Origin: Pseudomonas mandelii
GTDB lineage: Bacteria; Pseudomonadota; Gammaproteobacteria; Pseudomonadales; Pseudomonadaceae
Direction: 5' to 3'
NCBI RefSeq assembly: GCF_002251635.1
Contig: NZ_NMOJ01000050.1
Span: 16,138-80,137, forward strand
DNA length: 64,000 nt
In this document: one piece after another, positions 19,797 through 29,348 of the stretch
Position numbering within the stretch: position 1 is the stretch's first letter
Layout of the letters: each line of letters begins with the position of its first letter
Translations under genes and position numbers: made by a program
The notes under the pieces: model-generated
What the model was told of the DNA's origin: nothing
The model's input: the letters and a program-made list of their open reading frames with translations, nothing else
Database searches by the model: none

Positions 19797-21288
19797 GACC
19801 GATCTCCTCGGTCTGGCCACGCAGGCGGTCGTAGCGCGCCGTGTTAGCGACGGGGGCTTCCTTGAGCGACAAGTGGGTTTCGACGCTGGGTGGTGGTTCG
19901 GTCGCGGCCAGGCGCGCCACGACATTGAGGATGTGTTCGGCGCTCAGGCTGCCGCTTTCCAGTACCAGCTCAACAGCCACCAGCACCGCATCGAGCCCGG
20001 CGACCGGTACGGCAGCCAGAACTTGCGCCATGATCCGGTCACCGCCGGCATGACGCCCCAGACCGTGCTTAAGCTGACGCAGCGGCGCCGGCAGATCAGC
20101 AAAGGGCGCGCCGTTGCGCAGCGCACCGGGCTTGCGTTCGATCAGCGGGAGGTAGTGCTGCCAGTCATAGCTGACCTGGTCGCGATCCAGCAAGCGGACA
20201 TGGCTGGCGATCAGCGCGTCGTCAGCCACCACCTCGATTCGCGTCGGATACAAACGGCTGCTGACCCACTTACCCGCATACTCACACGGCACCGAGTAGC
20301 GGTTGCGCCCGACGCTGACCAGGCAGGTGCTGGAGACCCGCGCAGGCCGCTCGACGTAACCGTCGAATGGCGCTGGCACAGGCATCAGTTCAGCGCGCTC
20401 CAACTCCAGCACTTCGGCCACACTCAGCCCGCTGTATTGAGGGTGCGTCAGCTCGTTCCAAAGCGCGCGGCAGCGCTGGCCCAGCCAGGCATTGAGTTCC
20501 TCGAAGGAGTGAAACTGGCAGTCCTGGGCGTCTAGCCAGATACGCCTGCGGCTGTCTTGCACGTTCTTTTCAACGATGCCCTTTTCCCAACCAGCGGCGA
20601 CGTTGCAGAAGTCCGGATCGAACAGGTAATGCGCGCACATCACCGCAAAGCGCGCATTCACCGCCCGGCCTTTGCCCTTATTGACCTTGTCGACGGCGGT
20701 CTTCATGTTGTCGTAGATGCCCCGGCGCGGCACGCCGCCCAAGGAGCCGAACGAGCGTGTATGGGCGTCAAATAACATCTCATGGCCCTGGCTCGGATAC
20801 GCCACAAGCCAGAACGCACGGCTGGCACACAGCTTCAGATGTGCCACCTGCATACGCCGGTAAATGCCGCCGACCAGCAAGCCTTCCTCGCTCCAGTCAA
20901 ACTGAAACGCCTCGCCAAGAGCAAAGGTCAGCGGCACAAAGGCCTGCGACGCCTTGCCCTGTCCCCCTCGCCAGGCACGGATAAACGCGGTGAGCTGGCT
21001 GTAGCCACCGTCATAACCTTCGGCTTTGATTTGCGCCAACAGCGCCTTGGCACTGCGCCGCTGTTGCTTGGGCCGCAGCGAATCGGCTTTTAGCGCCTGC
21101 TCCAGCGTGGCGTGAAAAGGGCTGAGTTTGTTGAAGATCGCGCGGCGTTGGTAGACCGGCGGCTTGGCCTCAGGTGCTCTGACCCACTTGCGAATCGTGT
21201 TGCGCGCCAACCCGGTGCGCTTGGCTATCTCATGCAGCGACAGCTTGTCGCGGAAATACATCCGGCGAATTTTGCCCATCATTTCCAT
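19789..21288 (-). CDS. istA: IstA transposase of the IS21 element
   Basis: About 499 residues. The ATG at 21288 is preceded by AGGGTGAT; a GTG three codons earlier is also possible. An N-terminal helix-turn-helix ([21 protein letters not shown]) is followed by a DDE integrase core ([32 protein letters not shown]) and the C-terminal beta-barrel seen in IS21 transposases ([21 protein letters not shown]). It catalyses cut and insertion together with IstB. Confidence 0.95.
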   Translation of the reverse strand: MEMMGKIRRMYFRDKLSLHEIAKRTGLARNTIRKWVRAPEAKPPVYQRRAIFNKLSPFHATLEQALKADSLRPKQQRRSAKALLAQIKAEGYDGGYSQLTAFIRAWRGGQGKASQAFVPLTFALGEAFQFDWSEEGLLVGGIYRRMQVAHLKLCASRAFWLVAYPSQGHEMLFDAHTRSFGSLGGVPRRGIYDNMKTAVDKVNKGKGRAVNARFAVMCAHYLFDPDFCNVAAGWEKGIVEKNVQDSRRRIWLDAQDCQFHSFEELNAWLGQRCRALWNELTHPQYSGLSVAEVLELERAELMPVPAPFDGYVERPARVSSTCLVSVGRNRYSVPCEYAGKWVSSRLYPTRIEVVADDALIASHVRLLDRDQVSYDWQHYLPLIERKPGALRNGAPFADLPAPLRQLKHGLGRHAGGDRIMAQVLAAVPVAGLDAVLVAVELVLESGSLSAEHILNVVARLAATEPPPSVETHLSLKEAPVANTARYDRLRGQTEEIGHA

Positions 21289-21403
21289 ACTGATCACCCT
21301 GTGTTCTCCTGCTCAAAAATTGAGCAGAAGCAGTTGAACACCTGGGTCAGTTTTCAGTCGGCAGAACAGCCTCTACTGGGTCAGTTTTCGGTCAGCGGCA
21401 ACA

Positions 21404-21410
21404 TACGAAC
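21404..21410. repeat. Target-site duplication, right copy
   Basis: TACGAAC, identical to 18792-18798. Reading on from here resumes the thsA frame (YERYH). Confidence 0.9.
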
Positions 21411-22353
21411 GTTACCACGTGAAAATGCAGCCATTCATCACTGCGCTCAGTGGTGATTTGATTGCGAAGACCTTCCTGTTCTTGGGCTTCAGTTTTACCG
21501 ACCCCAACCTTGACTACATCTTGAGCCGGGTGCGTATCCAGTACGGAAAACACCAGCGCCAGCACTACTGCATTCTCCGAAAGGTCAGCCAGGAAAAGGA
21601 CGAGGAGCAGGCTGATTTCGAGTATCGCGAACGCAAGGAAGAGCTATTCAAGCAGGAGCTGCTTCGTTTTGGGATCAAAGCCATCTATGTCGACGATTTC
21701 CCTCAGATCACGGATATCTTGCGGGAGATTGAACATCGTCATAAGCGCAAGACCATCTTCATATCAGGTGCTGCCCACGACTACAGCCCCTGGACAGAGG
21801 CCGAATCCGAACAGTTCGTCTACAAGCTGAGCAAGGCCATCAGCAAAGAACAGTATCGCGTAATCTCCGGGTTCGGTCTGGGCATTGGCAGCGCGGTGAT
21901 TACAGGCGTCGTCGAACAAACCATCATGAACGGGCATCGTCTGGACAGCGATCAACTCATCTTGAGGCCCTTTCCGCAAAGCCAATCCGGTGAGCGTCCT
22001 TTGAAAGAGCTGTGGACGGAATATCGCCGGGACATGCTCGCTCATGCGGGCATCGCCCTCTTCCTCTTTGGCAACAAGCTCGAAAAGGATGGCGAGGTAG
22101 TACCGTCGAATGGCATGCGCGAGGAGTTCGATATCGCGGTGGCAAATGGCGTTTTTGTCATTCCGATAGGGATCACCGGCTCGATCTCGGCAGACCTCTG
22201 GAAAGAGGTCATTAAGACGTATGACGAAACGAAGTACGAGCATGGAAAAAACATCACTCCCCTGCTCCACGAATTGGGCAGTAAAGGCACAGACCTCGCG
22301 CGCGCCCACGACATCATCCTCCAACTGCTGCCCCTCATTTAAGGACGATCATC

Positions 22354-22794
22354 ATGGCAAGAAAGGTTTTCTTCAGCTTCCAGTACGAAGACGTACAGCG
22401 CGCGATGAACGTGCGCAACAGCAACGTCATCGCCTCCGACGACAAGGTAGGCTTTATCGACAAGGCCGAGTTCGAAGAGGTCGAGCGCAAGGGCGAAGCG
22501 GCCATCAAGAAATGGATCAATGATCAACTGTACGGCACGAGCGTCACCGTTGTGCTGGTGGGGGCAACGACGGACAAAAGCAAATGGGTGAAATATGAGA
22601 TTGAGCAAAGCATTGAGCGAGGCAATGGCATCCTGACCATCGATATCAGCAGCATTTCGGACTTCAATGGCAACCCAACCACTTGCTGTGCGCTTCGTGT
22701 ACCTGGTGCACCCCATTACCTATGGAAGAACAACGGTCGCGAAGACCTCGGCAAATGGATTGAGACCGCCGCGAAGGCAGCGGGCAAGCCATAA
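22354..22794 (+). CDS. thsB: Thoeris ThsB, TIR-like (DUF1863 type)
   Basis: 146 residues, 11 bp after thsA. The protein begins MARKVFFSFQYEDVQRA, has KKWINDQLYGTSVTVVLVGA and SKWVKYEIEQSIERGNGIL, the pattern of the MTH538/DUF1863 TIR-like family to which classical ThsB belongs; the conserved glutamate is in KYEIEQS. It is predicted to make the nucleotide signal for ThsA. Intact, but its effector gene is broken by the IS21 element. Confidence 0.9.
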   Translation: MARKVFFSFQYEDVQRAMNVRNSNVIASDDKVGFIDKAEFEEVERKGEAAIKKWINDQLYGTSVTVVLVGATTDKSKWVKYEIEQSIERGNGILTIDISSISDFNGNPTTCCALRVPGAPHYLWKNNGREDLGKWIETAAKAAGKP

Positions 22795-22804
22795 AAAAAC
22801 ATGA

Positions 22805-22820
22805 GGCGCCGGCAGGCGCC
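22805..22820. other. GC-rich hairpin between two thsB genes
   Basis: GGCGCC-GGCA-GGCGCC directly after the second TIR gene. No T-run follows, so it is more likely an mRNA-stability or attenuating hairpin than a full terminator. Confidence 0.4.
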
Positions 22821-22846
22821 CCCCTTCAAGCAACAAGGATTGTCCG

Positions 22847-23674
22847 ATGTATCTAGGCTTTGAAATCGAACACTACGAGCCGACAAATCACTTCCGTAAT
22901 TATCGTATCGACCGTTATGTAGATGACGCTGAGACTCGAATTGACGACCTCGCACGATTCCTCATCGGCACCTACAACCGCCGTAGTTTATTGGATGCCG
23001 AAGCACTGGCGGCGGCAATTTTTCCAGAAGCGCATTACGACGTTTTTCTTTCTCATTCGCATGCCGATCAACGTAACGCTATCGACTTCGCGTTGGCACT
23101 GGGAAACCGCGGCCTGAAGGTATTCGTTGACTCGACCGTTTGGGGGTTTTATGGCGATCTTGTGAGGAAAATCATCGACCAGACGAGTCCACACAATGAC
23201 GAAACGAAAGCAGAGCACATCCACCGTATCCATGCCGATGTCCACATGATGCTGGCAGGTGCCCTGCACCGCACGATTGCCAGGGCTGAGACATTCGTTT
23301 TTGTGCGCTCTAAAGAGTCTGTTCCTTTAAATTTTGGCGACAAAGCAAGAACCCTGTCACCCTGGATCTACTCCGAGCTACAGTTCAGCTTCCAAGTCCA
23401 GCATGCCACTCCGAAGCGAATACAAGACAGGATACAAGGCGCGACTCTGGACGACGTCAAAGGGTTCAACAACATGAGCCTTGAGAGCATGCAACATCTC
23501 ATGGCGTTTAGGGCCTTCAACGACCACTTGCCTCCTGTCCGTGGCAGCGACCTACGTGAATGGCTCGTTGAGCTGCCGGCAAGCATTCAAGGCAATGGCA
23601 TGCTGGACTTGCTCTACAGTCGATTCGACCTGCCTGGACAATACCGTCGTCGCAGGGAGTCACTGAAGCTTTAA
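22847..23674 (+). CDS. thsB: TIR-domain protein, third probable ThsB
   Basis: 275 residues, with AAGGA seven bases before the ATG. A roughly 60-residue N-terminal extension (MYLGFEIEHYEPTNHFRNYR) precedes a TIR domain: YDVFLSHSHADQRNAIDFAL, LKVFVDSTVWGF and the probable catalytic glutamate in SPWIYSELQFS. The C-terminal 80 residues are helical and unrecognised. Last gene of the Thoeris locus. Several ThsB proteins with one ThsA are known and widen the range of phages sensed; here three differ strongly from each other. Confidence 0.8.
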   Translation: MYLGFEIEHYEPTNHFRNYRIDRYVDDAETRIDDLARFLIGTYNRRSLLDAEALAAAIFPEAHYDVFLSHSHADQRNAIDFALALGNRGLKVFVDSTVWGFYGDLVRKIIDQTSPHNDETKAEHIHRIHADVHMMLAGALHRTIARAETFVFVRSKESVPLNFGDKARTLSPWIYSELQFSFQVQHATPKRIQDRIQGATLDDVKGFNNMSLESMQHLMAFRAFNDHLPPVRGSDLREWLVELPASIQGNGMLDLLYSRFDLPGQYRRRRESLKL

Positions 23675-24220
23675 CTTCTAGCCAGCATGAAATTGACTTG
23701 GCCTACTGCCAGTTTGTTTGTACTCGGGATGCGGCTTTTGCGCATCCTTGAGGACCTGACCGATAAGCCGTATGCGTTATCCTGTATCTCGCGAAGAAAA
23801 CACTCCCTGGCTGTATTGATCAGCACGCTAGGTCAACCGAGCGCAGACACGATCTCAGCGTCTAGATGGTAATCGCATTGACTTGCCCAGCCATTTTGCA
23901 TTCGACCTGACCAATCGCTACGATGAAGCTACCGCCGCTGTTGAGAGACAGCGGGGCATCGTGAGGTCAGTGAATTATGAGATGGTGCGGTTTGCAGCAC
24001 TCGTCTACCCACGTATTTCTGAGGGTATGACACGTATAATAGAGGCATTGCGCCATAAAACAGGCAAGTCGAGGAGGATAAATCATTGAACATGAAAATT
24101 TATCAGCGAGCGCAATCACCTAGATAAGTAAAATAATACCAATAATTAAAAAAGTTACTAACCTCAGGCTTACATCATTACATTTTTTGTATTTCCAGGC
24201 CAAATTGATCAATAAAACAT
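23675..24220. other. Region with a gene fragment only
   Basis: A plus-strand frame ending at 24089 (about 70 residues, starting near DLPSHFAFDLTNRYDEATA) looks like the C-terminal remnant of a larger protein; it has no ribosome site or convincing start. A hairpin GGATGCG / CGCATCC sits at 23727-23747, without a T-run. From about 24100 the DNA becomes clearly AT-rich, marking a change of origin. Confidence 0.45.
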
Positions 24221-24412
24221 CTAATAATTGGCTGGCGAACTTCTACCTCTAAACATAGACCCTCTCATCATTTCCGCCGCATGAGCTATCCAATGCCGGC
24301 ACTCAATACTACGCGCGATACTACCGGCAGAAACTTGCCCAAAACCCAAGAACGCTCCGCCATTGACCATCAAAGTCAAAATTAAAACCACCCACAACTT
24401 ATTAGCTTTCAT
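24221..24412 (-). CDS. Small exported protein, 63 residues
   Basis: The ATG at 24412 has GAGGTG seven bases upstream. The N-terminus MKANKLWVVLILTLMVNGGAF is a basic then hydrophobic signal-like segment, possibly cleaved after the VSAG region. The mature part is short with one cysteine and has no known motif. It follows the gene at 24441 after 28 bp, so they are probably an operon. Confidence 0.5.
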   Translation of the reverse strand: MKANKLWVVLILTLMVNGGAFLGFGQVSAGSIARSIECRHWIAHAAEMMRGSMFRGRSSPANY

Positions 24413-24440
24413 AACGGCACCTCGGGGAACGTTGACCTTA

Positions 24441-24641
24441 CTACCAGTTAAAGTTAACATGCTTGGTTTTTTTTTGGATTAAATCTGGGACACCGCGACC
24501 TTTGCCATTAGATCTGTAAAAGTCATGAGCCCCTTTGGCTTCCGATTCAACTACAGTTTTCCCTAGCGCAGGGTCACTAGCTAAATCCATCAGATTATTT
24601 TTTTGTGGGGCTTGGTTATCAATTTCGATAGTTACGTTCAT
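24441..24641 (-). CDS. Small hypothetical protein, 66 residues
   Basis: Soluble, charged, begins MNVTIEIDNQAPQKN and ends in a lysine-rich tail. No recognised family. First gene of a likely two-gene unit with the small exported protein; the pairing recalls toxin/immunity or secreted-peptide units but nothing in the sequence proves it. Confidence 0.45.
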   Translation of the reverse strand: MNVTIEIDNQAPQKNNLMDLASDPALGKTVVESEAKGAHDFYRSNGKGRGVPDLIQKKTKHVNFNW

Positions 24642-25072
24642 TTTAATTCGCTCGACTGTATACGATCACATGAGTTAATTTAGTGCGCATCCGAATAAAA
24701 ACAGAGCTATTTCAGTGCATTTTGTTGTGTTATTAATTCTTACTGCTTAAAACAAACAGTAACACCAGAACTATTGGACGATAACCCTTAAAATCTAATA
24801 AGGTTGATCTCACAATTCGAGAGGAATGGAGTCGGTGTGCCTTTAGCGCATGCACCGGAGCAGAGATAGCATCCTCGTACCGCCATCGCTTTAATCTCTT
24901 TCATCATTTAATCTGATGCCGATGTAGGAAGCGCCTCCTAGACTGATCCTGAGTGCACTGATCACAACGATGTCTTGAACGGTGGGATCGGTGACATTAC
25001 TGACCTGTAAGTTCGCGGGTTTCGGTGAAGCGGTTGCCACATTTGCTTCGATTTCAGTGCACCTCAATACAC
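24642..25072. other. AT-rich intergenic region
   Basis: No gene supported. It separates the small-protein pair from the first copy of the 1.6-kb duplication. Confidence 0.45.
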
Positions 25073-25148
25073 GGAGCGAAAAAAGCAGTCATCACTGGTT
25101 TCGGAATAGGTTCCAATCAAGCGCAAGCAGCCACCCCCGTAAAGTAAA

Positions 25149-25176
25149 AACGGGACTTCGTTAACGAAGCCCCGTT
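25149..25176 (-). terminator. Rho-independent terminator of the first AhpD-like gene
   Basis: AACGGGACTTCG-TTAA-CGAAGCCCCGTT, a 12-bp stem with one mismatch, followed on the minus strand by TTTTT. It lies 57 bp after the stop of the gene at 25233. Confidence 0.85.
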
Positions 25177-25232
25177 GAGAACAGCAATCGAAGTCATCTG
25201 TAAAAATGATTTTTTTCAGACGACCGCATAAC

Positions 25233-25769
25233 TTAGGCTGCTGTTACGCTAGGGAAATCGATATCGCTGTCAGCCATGTTATTCATGAAGTTCGTCAGAA
25301 GGAACTGCACTGCCAAAGCGGTGATGTCAATAATTTCTGGGTCTGTATAACCTCCAGCGCGTACAGCGGCGAGTTCCTGATCCGTTACTTTGCCACGGCG
25401 CTCTACCAGGTTTTTAGCAAACGTAGCTGCAGCAGCACGCTTTGGATCTTCGGAGCGACCTTGGCGATTCAAGGCGATTTCTTCGGCCGAACTTTTCACC
25501 AAGTTAGTTGCAATGTAAGTGTGCGCTTTCATGCAGTAATGGCAATCGTTAACCTGAGTCACAGCCAAAGCGATAGCATCACGGGTTTTTACGTTCAATG
25601 ATTTGGACATCGCCGCCTGGAAACCGATGATACCTGCAAAAGTATCTGGGCTCGAAGCGAGCATACGAAACATATTTGGAATAAAACCAACTTGACTACC
25701 AATCGCATCGAGGGTGGCGTGGGTGCTAGCAGGAGCTTGGTCGCGAGTTGGGGTTGTAATACGTGCCAT
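25233..25769 (-). CDS. Carboxymuconolactone decarboxylase/AhpD-like protein, copy 1
   Basis: 178 residues from the ATG at 25769 (GAGGAT six bases upstream). It shows the peroxidase-related branch of the CMD family: an N-terminal helix with VGFIPNMFRMLASSPD, then the active-site block VNDCHYCMKAHTYIA with CxxC and the conserved histidine, and a C-terminal FLLTNFMNNMADSDIDFP. AhpD-like proteins use the CxxC as a disulfide reductant or peroxidase. The protein is identical to the one at 26929. The substrate is unknown. Confidence 0.88.
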   Translation of the reverse strand: MARITTPTRDQAPASTHATLDAIGSQVGFIPNMFRMLASSPDTFAGIIGFQAAMSKSLNVKTRDAIALAVTQVNDCHYCMKAHTYIATNLVKSSAEEIALNRQGRSEDPKRAAAATFAKNLVERRGKVTDQELAAVRAGGYTDPEIIDITALAVQFLLTNFMNNMADSDIDFPSVTAA

Positions 25770-26928
25770 CTGTAGATCCTCTTTCAATTAGCCATTATTG
25801 GCGTGAGAAGAAGCTTATATTTTCGAGCCTATGTTGATAATCCCCCGATATCGGGAACCACTATTTCAGATTTCGAGAATTTTGAATTTAGAATTTATCT
25901 GCCATCATTGTATACAGATGACACACACGGCTTGCCGGAGGAGGTCAAAGGACGCCTTTGAGATATTCAGGCCTCTTATTTATTGTCCATTGTTGGTTAC
26001 CGTTACGACTCTCGCAAAAACTCGGAGCTTGTGCAGCCAGTTTCCAACATTTGGTATTAATTCTCATCCCTATACTCTGAACATTGTCGTGCCTTACGAC
26101 TCACACATGCGGTTTTTACCTTGAACTGATAGGACATATCCTGCATTGCCAGCAATCCGCCCAGACCACTGAATCAGATCTGGTGCATGAACGGTTTAAT
26201 GTGCACCAGCACGATCCAGGCGTTTTCGTTCAGCGGTGCGTCTTACGCTATATAGAGGTCACAGGTGGAACCGATATAAGATCTTTGCATCGATCATCCA
26301 TGGGTTGTGCACGATATGGCGTGCAGCCGTTTTTAAGGTGAGTCGTGCAGACTTCTCTGGCGTTGCGGCTCACCCGTACGATGCACTTGGTAGAGGTAAA
26401 AGCTCGGACCAACGGGTACTTGGTGGTGCCCAGTCCAAGGCAAAGATCGAGTTCGGTGCCGTTCTGGCGCGTCAGGCTTGACGTTGAACGTGTAGGCCGA
26501 GATGCAAACATGCACCAGCGGGCCTTAGATCAGGGCTTGTGATAGGAATGTAGGAGATATAACGCAAACGATCGGCAACACCTAGGCTGCAAGCTTCGGG
26601 GTCGTGAGTACCTCTCAGTCGAAGTCGCAGTAGACAACGCCAACCAGCAAGGTCAAAAGCGCAACCAACGAAAACGGAGGGGCGCATGCAGATCAACTAT
26701 TTCATCGAGAGTGTCTTTCCAATGCATGACCACGCCAAATGCAATCACTGCCATAAGCAGGACGAACATGGAGCGTAAAAAGCAGTCAACATTGGCTTCG
26801 GAATAGGTTTTCAATCAAGCGCAAGCAGCCCCCCCTAAAGTAAAAACGGGACTTCGTTAACGAGGCCCCGTTGAGAACAGCAATCGAAGTCATCTGTAAA
26901 AATGATTTATTTCAGACGACCGCATAAC
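25770..26928. other. Non-coding part of the duplication
   Basis: Holds the promoter region of copy 1, about 900 bp of sequence with only short overlapping frames on both strands, a 66-bp spacer at 26704-26769 and the terminator of copy 2. The frames are conserved in copy 2 simply because the whole DNA is duplicated; none has a family resemblance or ribosome site. Confidence 0.5.
26845..26872 (-). terminator. Rho-independent terminator of the second AhpD-like gene
   Basis: Same hairpin as at 25149 with one base change in the stem (CGAGGCCCCGTT), followed on the minus strand by TTTTT. Confidence 0.83.
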
Positions 26929-27465
26929 TTAGGCTGCTGTTACGCTAGGGAAATCGATATCGCTGTCAGCCATGTTATTCATGAAGTTTGTCAGAAGGAA
27001 CTGCACTGCCAAAGCGGTGATGTCAATAATTTCTGGGTCTGTATAACCTCCAGCGCGTACAGCGGCGAGTTCCTGATCCGTTACTTTGCCACGGCGCTCT
27101 ACCAGGTTTTTAGCAAACGTAGCTGCAGCAGCACGCTTTGGATCTTCGGAGCGACCTTGGCGATTCAAGGCGATTTCTTCGGCCGAACTTTTCACCAAGT
27201 TAGTTGCAATGTAGGTATGCGCTTTCATGCAGTAATGGCAATCGTTAACCTGAGTCACAGCCAAAGCGATAGCATCACGGGTTTTTACGTTCAATGATTT
27301 GGACATCGCCGCCTGGAAACCGATGATACCTGCAAAAGTATCTGGGCTCGAAGCGAGCATACGAAACATATTTGGAATAAAACCAACTTGACTACCAATC
27401 GCATCGAGGGTGGCGTGGGTGCTAGCAGGAGCTTGGTCGCGAGTTGGGGTTGTAATACGTGCCAT
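26929..27465 (-). CDS. Carboxymuconolactone decarboxylase/AhpD-like protein, copy 2
   Basis: 178 residues, amino-acid identical to the protein at 25233, while the DNA carries a few silent changes. The same ribosome site, CHYC active site and terminator are kept. Identical protein with silent differences suggests either very recent duplication or selection on both copies, perhaps for dosage. Confidence 0.88.
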   Translation of the reverse strand: MARITTPTRDQAPASTHATLDAIGSQVGFIPNMFRMLASSPDTFAGIIGFQAAMSKSLNVKTRDAIALAVTQVNDCHYCMKAHTYIATNLVKSSAEEIALNRQGRSEDPKRAAAATFAKNLVERRGKVTDQELAAVRAGGYTDPEIIDITALAVQFLLTNFMNNMADSDIDFPSVTAA

Positions 27466-28710
27466 CTGTAGATCCTCTTTCAATTAGCCATTATTGGCGT
27501 GAGAGGAAGCTTATATTTTCGAGCCTATGTTGATAATCCCCCGATATCGGGAACCACTATTTCAGATTTCGAGAATTTTGAATTTAGAATTTATCTGCCA
27601 TCATTGTATACAGATGACACACACGGCTTGCCGGAGGAGGTCAAAGGACGCCTTTGAGATATTCAGGCCTCTTATTTATTGTCCATTATTGGTTACCGTT
27701 ACGACTCTCGCAAAAACTCGGAGCTTGTGCAGCCAGTTTCCAACATTTGGTATTAATTCTCATCCCTATACTCTGAACATTGTCGTGCCTTACGACTCAC
27801 ACATGCGGTTTTTACCTTGAACTGATAGGACATATCCTGCATTGCCAGCAATCCGCCCAGACCACTGAATCAGATCTGGTGCACGAACGGTTTAATGTGC
27901 ACCAGCACGATCCAGGCGTTTTCGTTCAGCGGTGCGTCTTACGCTATATAGAGGTCACAGGTGGAACCGATATAAGATCTTTGCATCGATCATCCATGGG
28001 TTGTGCACGATATGGCGTGCAGCCGTTTTTAAGGTGAGTCGTGCAGACTTCTCTTGCGTTGCGGCTCACCCGTACGATGCACTTGGTAGAGGTAAAAGCT
28101 CGGACCAACGGGTACTTGGTGGTGCCCAGTCCAAGGCAAAGATCGAGTTCGGTGCCGTTCTGGCGCGTCAGGCTTGACGTTGAACGTGTAGGCCGAGATG
28201 CAAACATGCACCAGCGGGCCTTAGATCAGGGATTGTGATAGGGATGTAGGAGATATAACGCAAACGATCGGCAACACCTAGGCTGCAAGCTCCGGGGTCG
28301 TGAGTACCTCTCAGTCGAAGTCGCAGTAGACAACGCCAACCAGCAAGGTCAAAAGCGCAACCAACGAAAACGGAGAGCCGAATACAGATCAGCTATTTCT
28401 GGCTCTATGAGAAAGGGGCGGTGGCTAGCCACACGATTAAGCTGTTGAAGCAAAACGCCTTTATGTGACTGATCGCAAGAGAATCAATGCGATGATTACC
28501 AGCTTAGGTATGAGGAAGCGTATTACATCTAATGCCTTTAGACCGCCATACACCGCAGTGAATCATAGAGAGCCGACCATTGGCTAGAATGCTTCCAATG
28601 CTCGTTTTCATAACATCCTGCTAGACTATCGATTGGCATGACGAGACATCTATAGACAATATTTTTTATCCATTACAAGCAGTGATTAGATGGGTAGATT
28701 TTGATACGCG
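27466..28710. other. Non-coding part of copy 2 and its right flank
   Basis: To 28399 this repeats the non-coding part of copy 1. From 28400 to 28710 it is unique and AT-rich, with no gene seen. Confidence 0.45.
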
Positions 28711-29256
28711 TCAATACGGCCCCAACATTTGGACCTTAGGAAAATCAATTTTCGTATCAAAAACATTATTAATGTAATTGGTAAACATATATTGAACACT
28801 TAAGCCGATGATGGACAATATTTCCTCATCAGTGAAACCTGCTTCGCGAATTAATTTGAGCTCGGCTTCAGCGACGTGCCCACGGGTAGTGACGAGTTGT
28901 TTGACAAACCGTCCCACTGCTGCCATTTTCCGATCGTTAGACATGCCCTGCCGGGCAAGTAATAGGTCGCTCGGGTACATTCCTCCAAAATTCATGCCTA
29001 TGTACGTGTGTGTTGCCAAGCAATACAAACATGTATTTACCTCAGACACTGCGAGCGCGATCTGCGCGCGGAGTCTCGCATCGAAACTATCGCCCAACGA
29101 CAGTTGCATTTTGTCCAAGGCAGTTAGCGCGCTAGGAGAAAGTGATGTCAAACGCAGCACATTAGGTACAAACCCAAGTTTTTTGTAAACGGCATCAAAC
29201 GTAGGACGCACCTCCTCTCCTGCGCTGTCTCGTGTAGGAATTATAGTACGGGTCAT
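28711..29256 (-). CDS. Carboxymuconolactone decarboxylase/AhpD-like protein, third paralogue
   Basis: 181 residues; GAGGTG lies five bases before the ATG. It has the same architecture as the copies at 25233 and 26929 (KLGFVPNVLRLTSLSP, then VNTCLYCLATHTYIG with CxxC and His) but is well diverged. It ends MFTNYINNVFDTKIDFP, close to the paralogue at 29349. Predicted cytoplasmic disulfide or peroxide chemistry; substrate unknown. Confidence 0.87.
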   Translation of the reverse strand: MTRTIIPTRDSAGEEVRPTFDAVYKKLGFVPNVLRLTSLSPSALTALDKMQLSLGDSFDARLRAQIALAVSEVNTCLYCLATHTYIGMNFGGMYPSDLLLARQGMSNDRKMAAVGRFVKQLVTTRGHVAEAELKLIREAGFTDEEILSIIGLSVQYMFTNYINNVFDTKIDFPKVQMLGPY

Positions 29257-29348
29257 TGCTACACCTCGATAGAATGTTTACTGGTAGCTTATCGAAAATG
29301 GTATATAGACACTATCGTTGCTACCGATTAAGCGGATTTCTCAGCTCG

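Larger units (their letters stand above)
18799..21403 (-). mobile_element. IS21-family insertion sequence, 2605 bp, complete
   Basis: Ends are imperfect inverted repeats of 26 bp: the left end begins TGTTGGCGCTGATGGAAAAT and the complement of the right end begins TGTTGCCGCTGACCGAAAAC. Further internal TTGACCC/CTGACCC repeats follow at each end (near 18840 and 21350), as in IS21-type termini. The element carries istA and istB in the usual order with overlap and is bounded by the 7-bp duplication TACGAAC. Both genes look intact, so it may still be mobile. Confidence 0.95.
18297..22342 (+). pseudogene. thsA: Thoeris ThsA (SIR2-SLOG NADase), disrupted by an IS21 element
   Basis: Two fragments, 18297-18798 and 21411-22342, join to one open frame of 477 codons when the insertion and one copy of the 7-bp duplication are removed; the junction then reads DDYERYHVKMQ. 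The SIR2 half has GAGFS, TNYDRLIE and the histidine motif KMHGD, then TFLFLGFSFTDPN. The SLOG half has IFISGAAHDYSPW, VISGFGLGIGSAV and SNGMREEFDIAV. ThsA degrades NAD+ when its SLOG domain binds the ThsB product, killing the infected cell. As it stands, the 5' fragment ends four codons into the IS terminus plus a short tail, so no active ThsA is expected. Confidence 0.92.
25073..26703. repeat. 1.63-kb direct repeat, copy 1
   Basis: Nearly identical to 26770-28399; copies start with GGAGCG and end near CAGATCA(A/G)CTATTTC, with a 66-bp spacer. Each contains one leftward AhpD-like gene, its terminator and about 930 bp of upstream DNA with no intact gene. Differences are scattered single bases, mostly near the outer edges and silent inside the gene. 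Confidence 0.95.
26770..28399. repeat. 1.63-kb direct repeat, copy 2
   Basis: Second copy of 25073-26703, offset about 1696 bp. The two together could recombine and delete one AhpD-like gene. Confidence 0.95.

Noticed and set aside
26084-26542. Several overlapping reading frames on both strands, repeated at 27780-28238
   Set aside because: Their conservation comes from the large direct duplication; they have no ribosome sites, no family resemblance and overlap each other on both strands.
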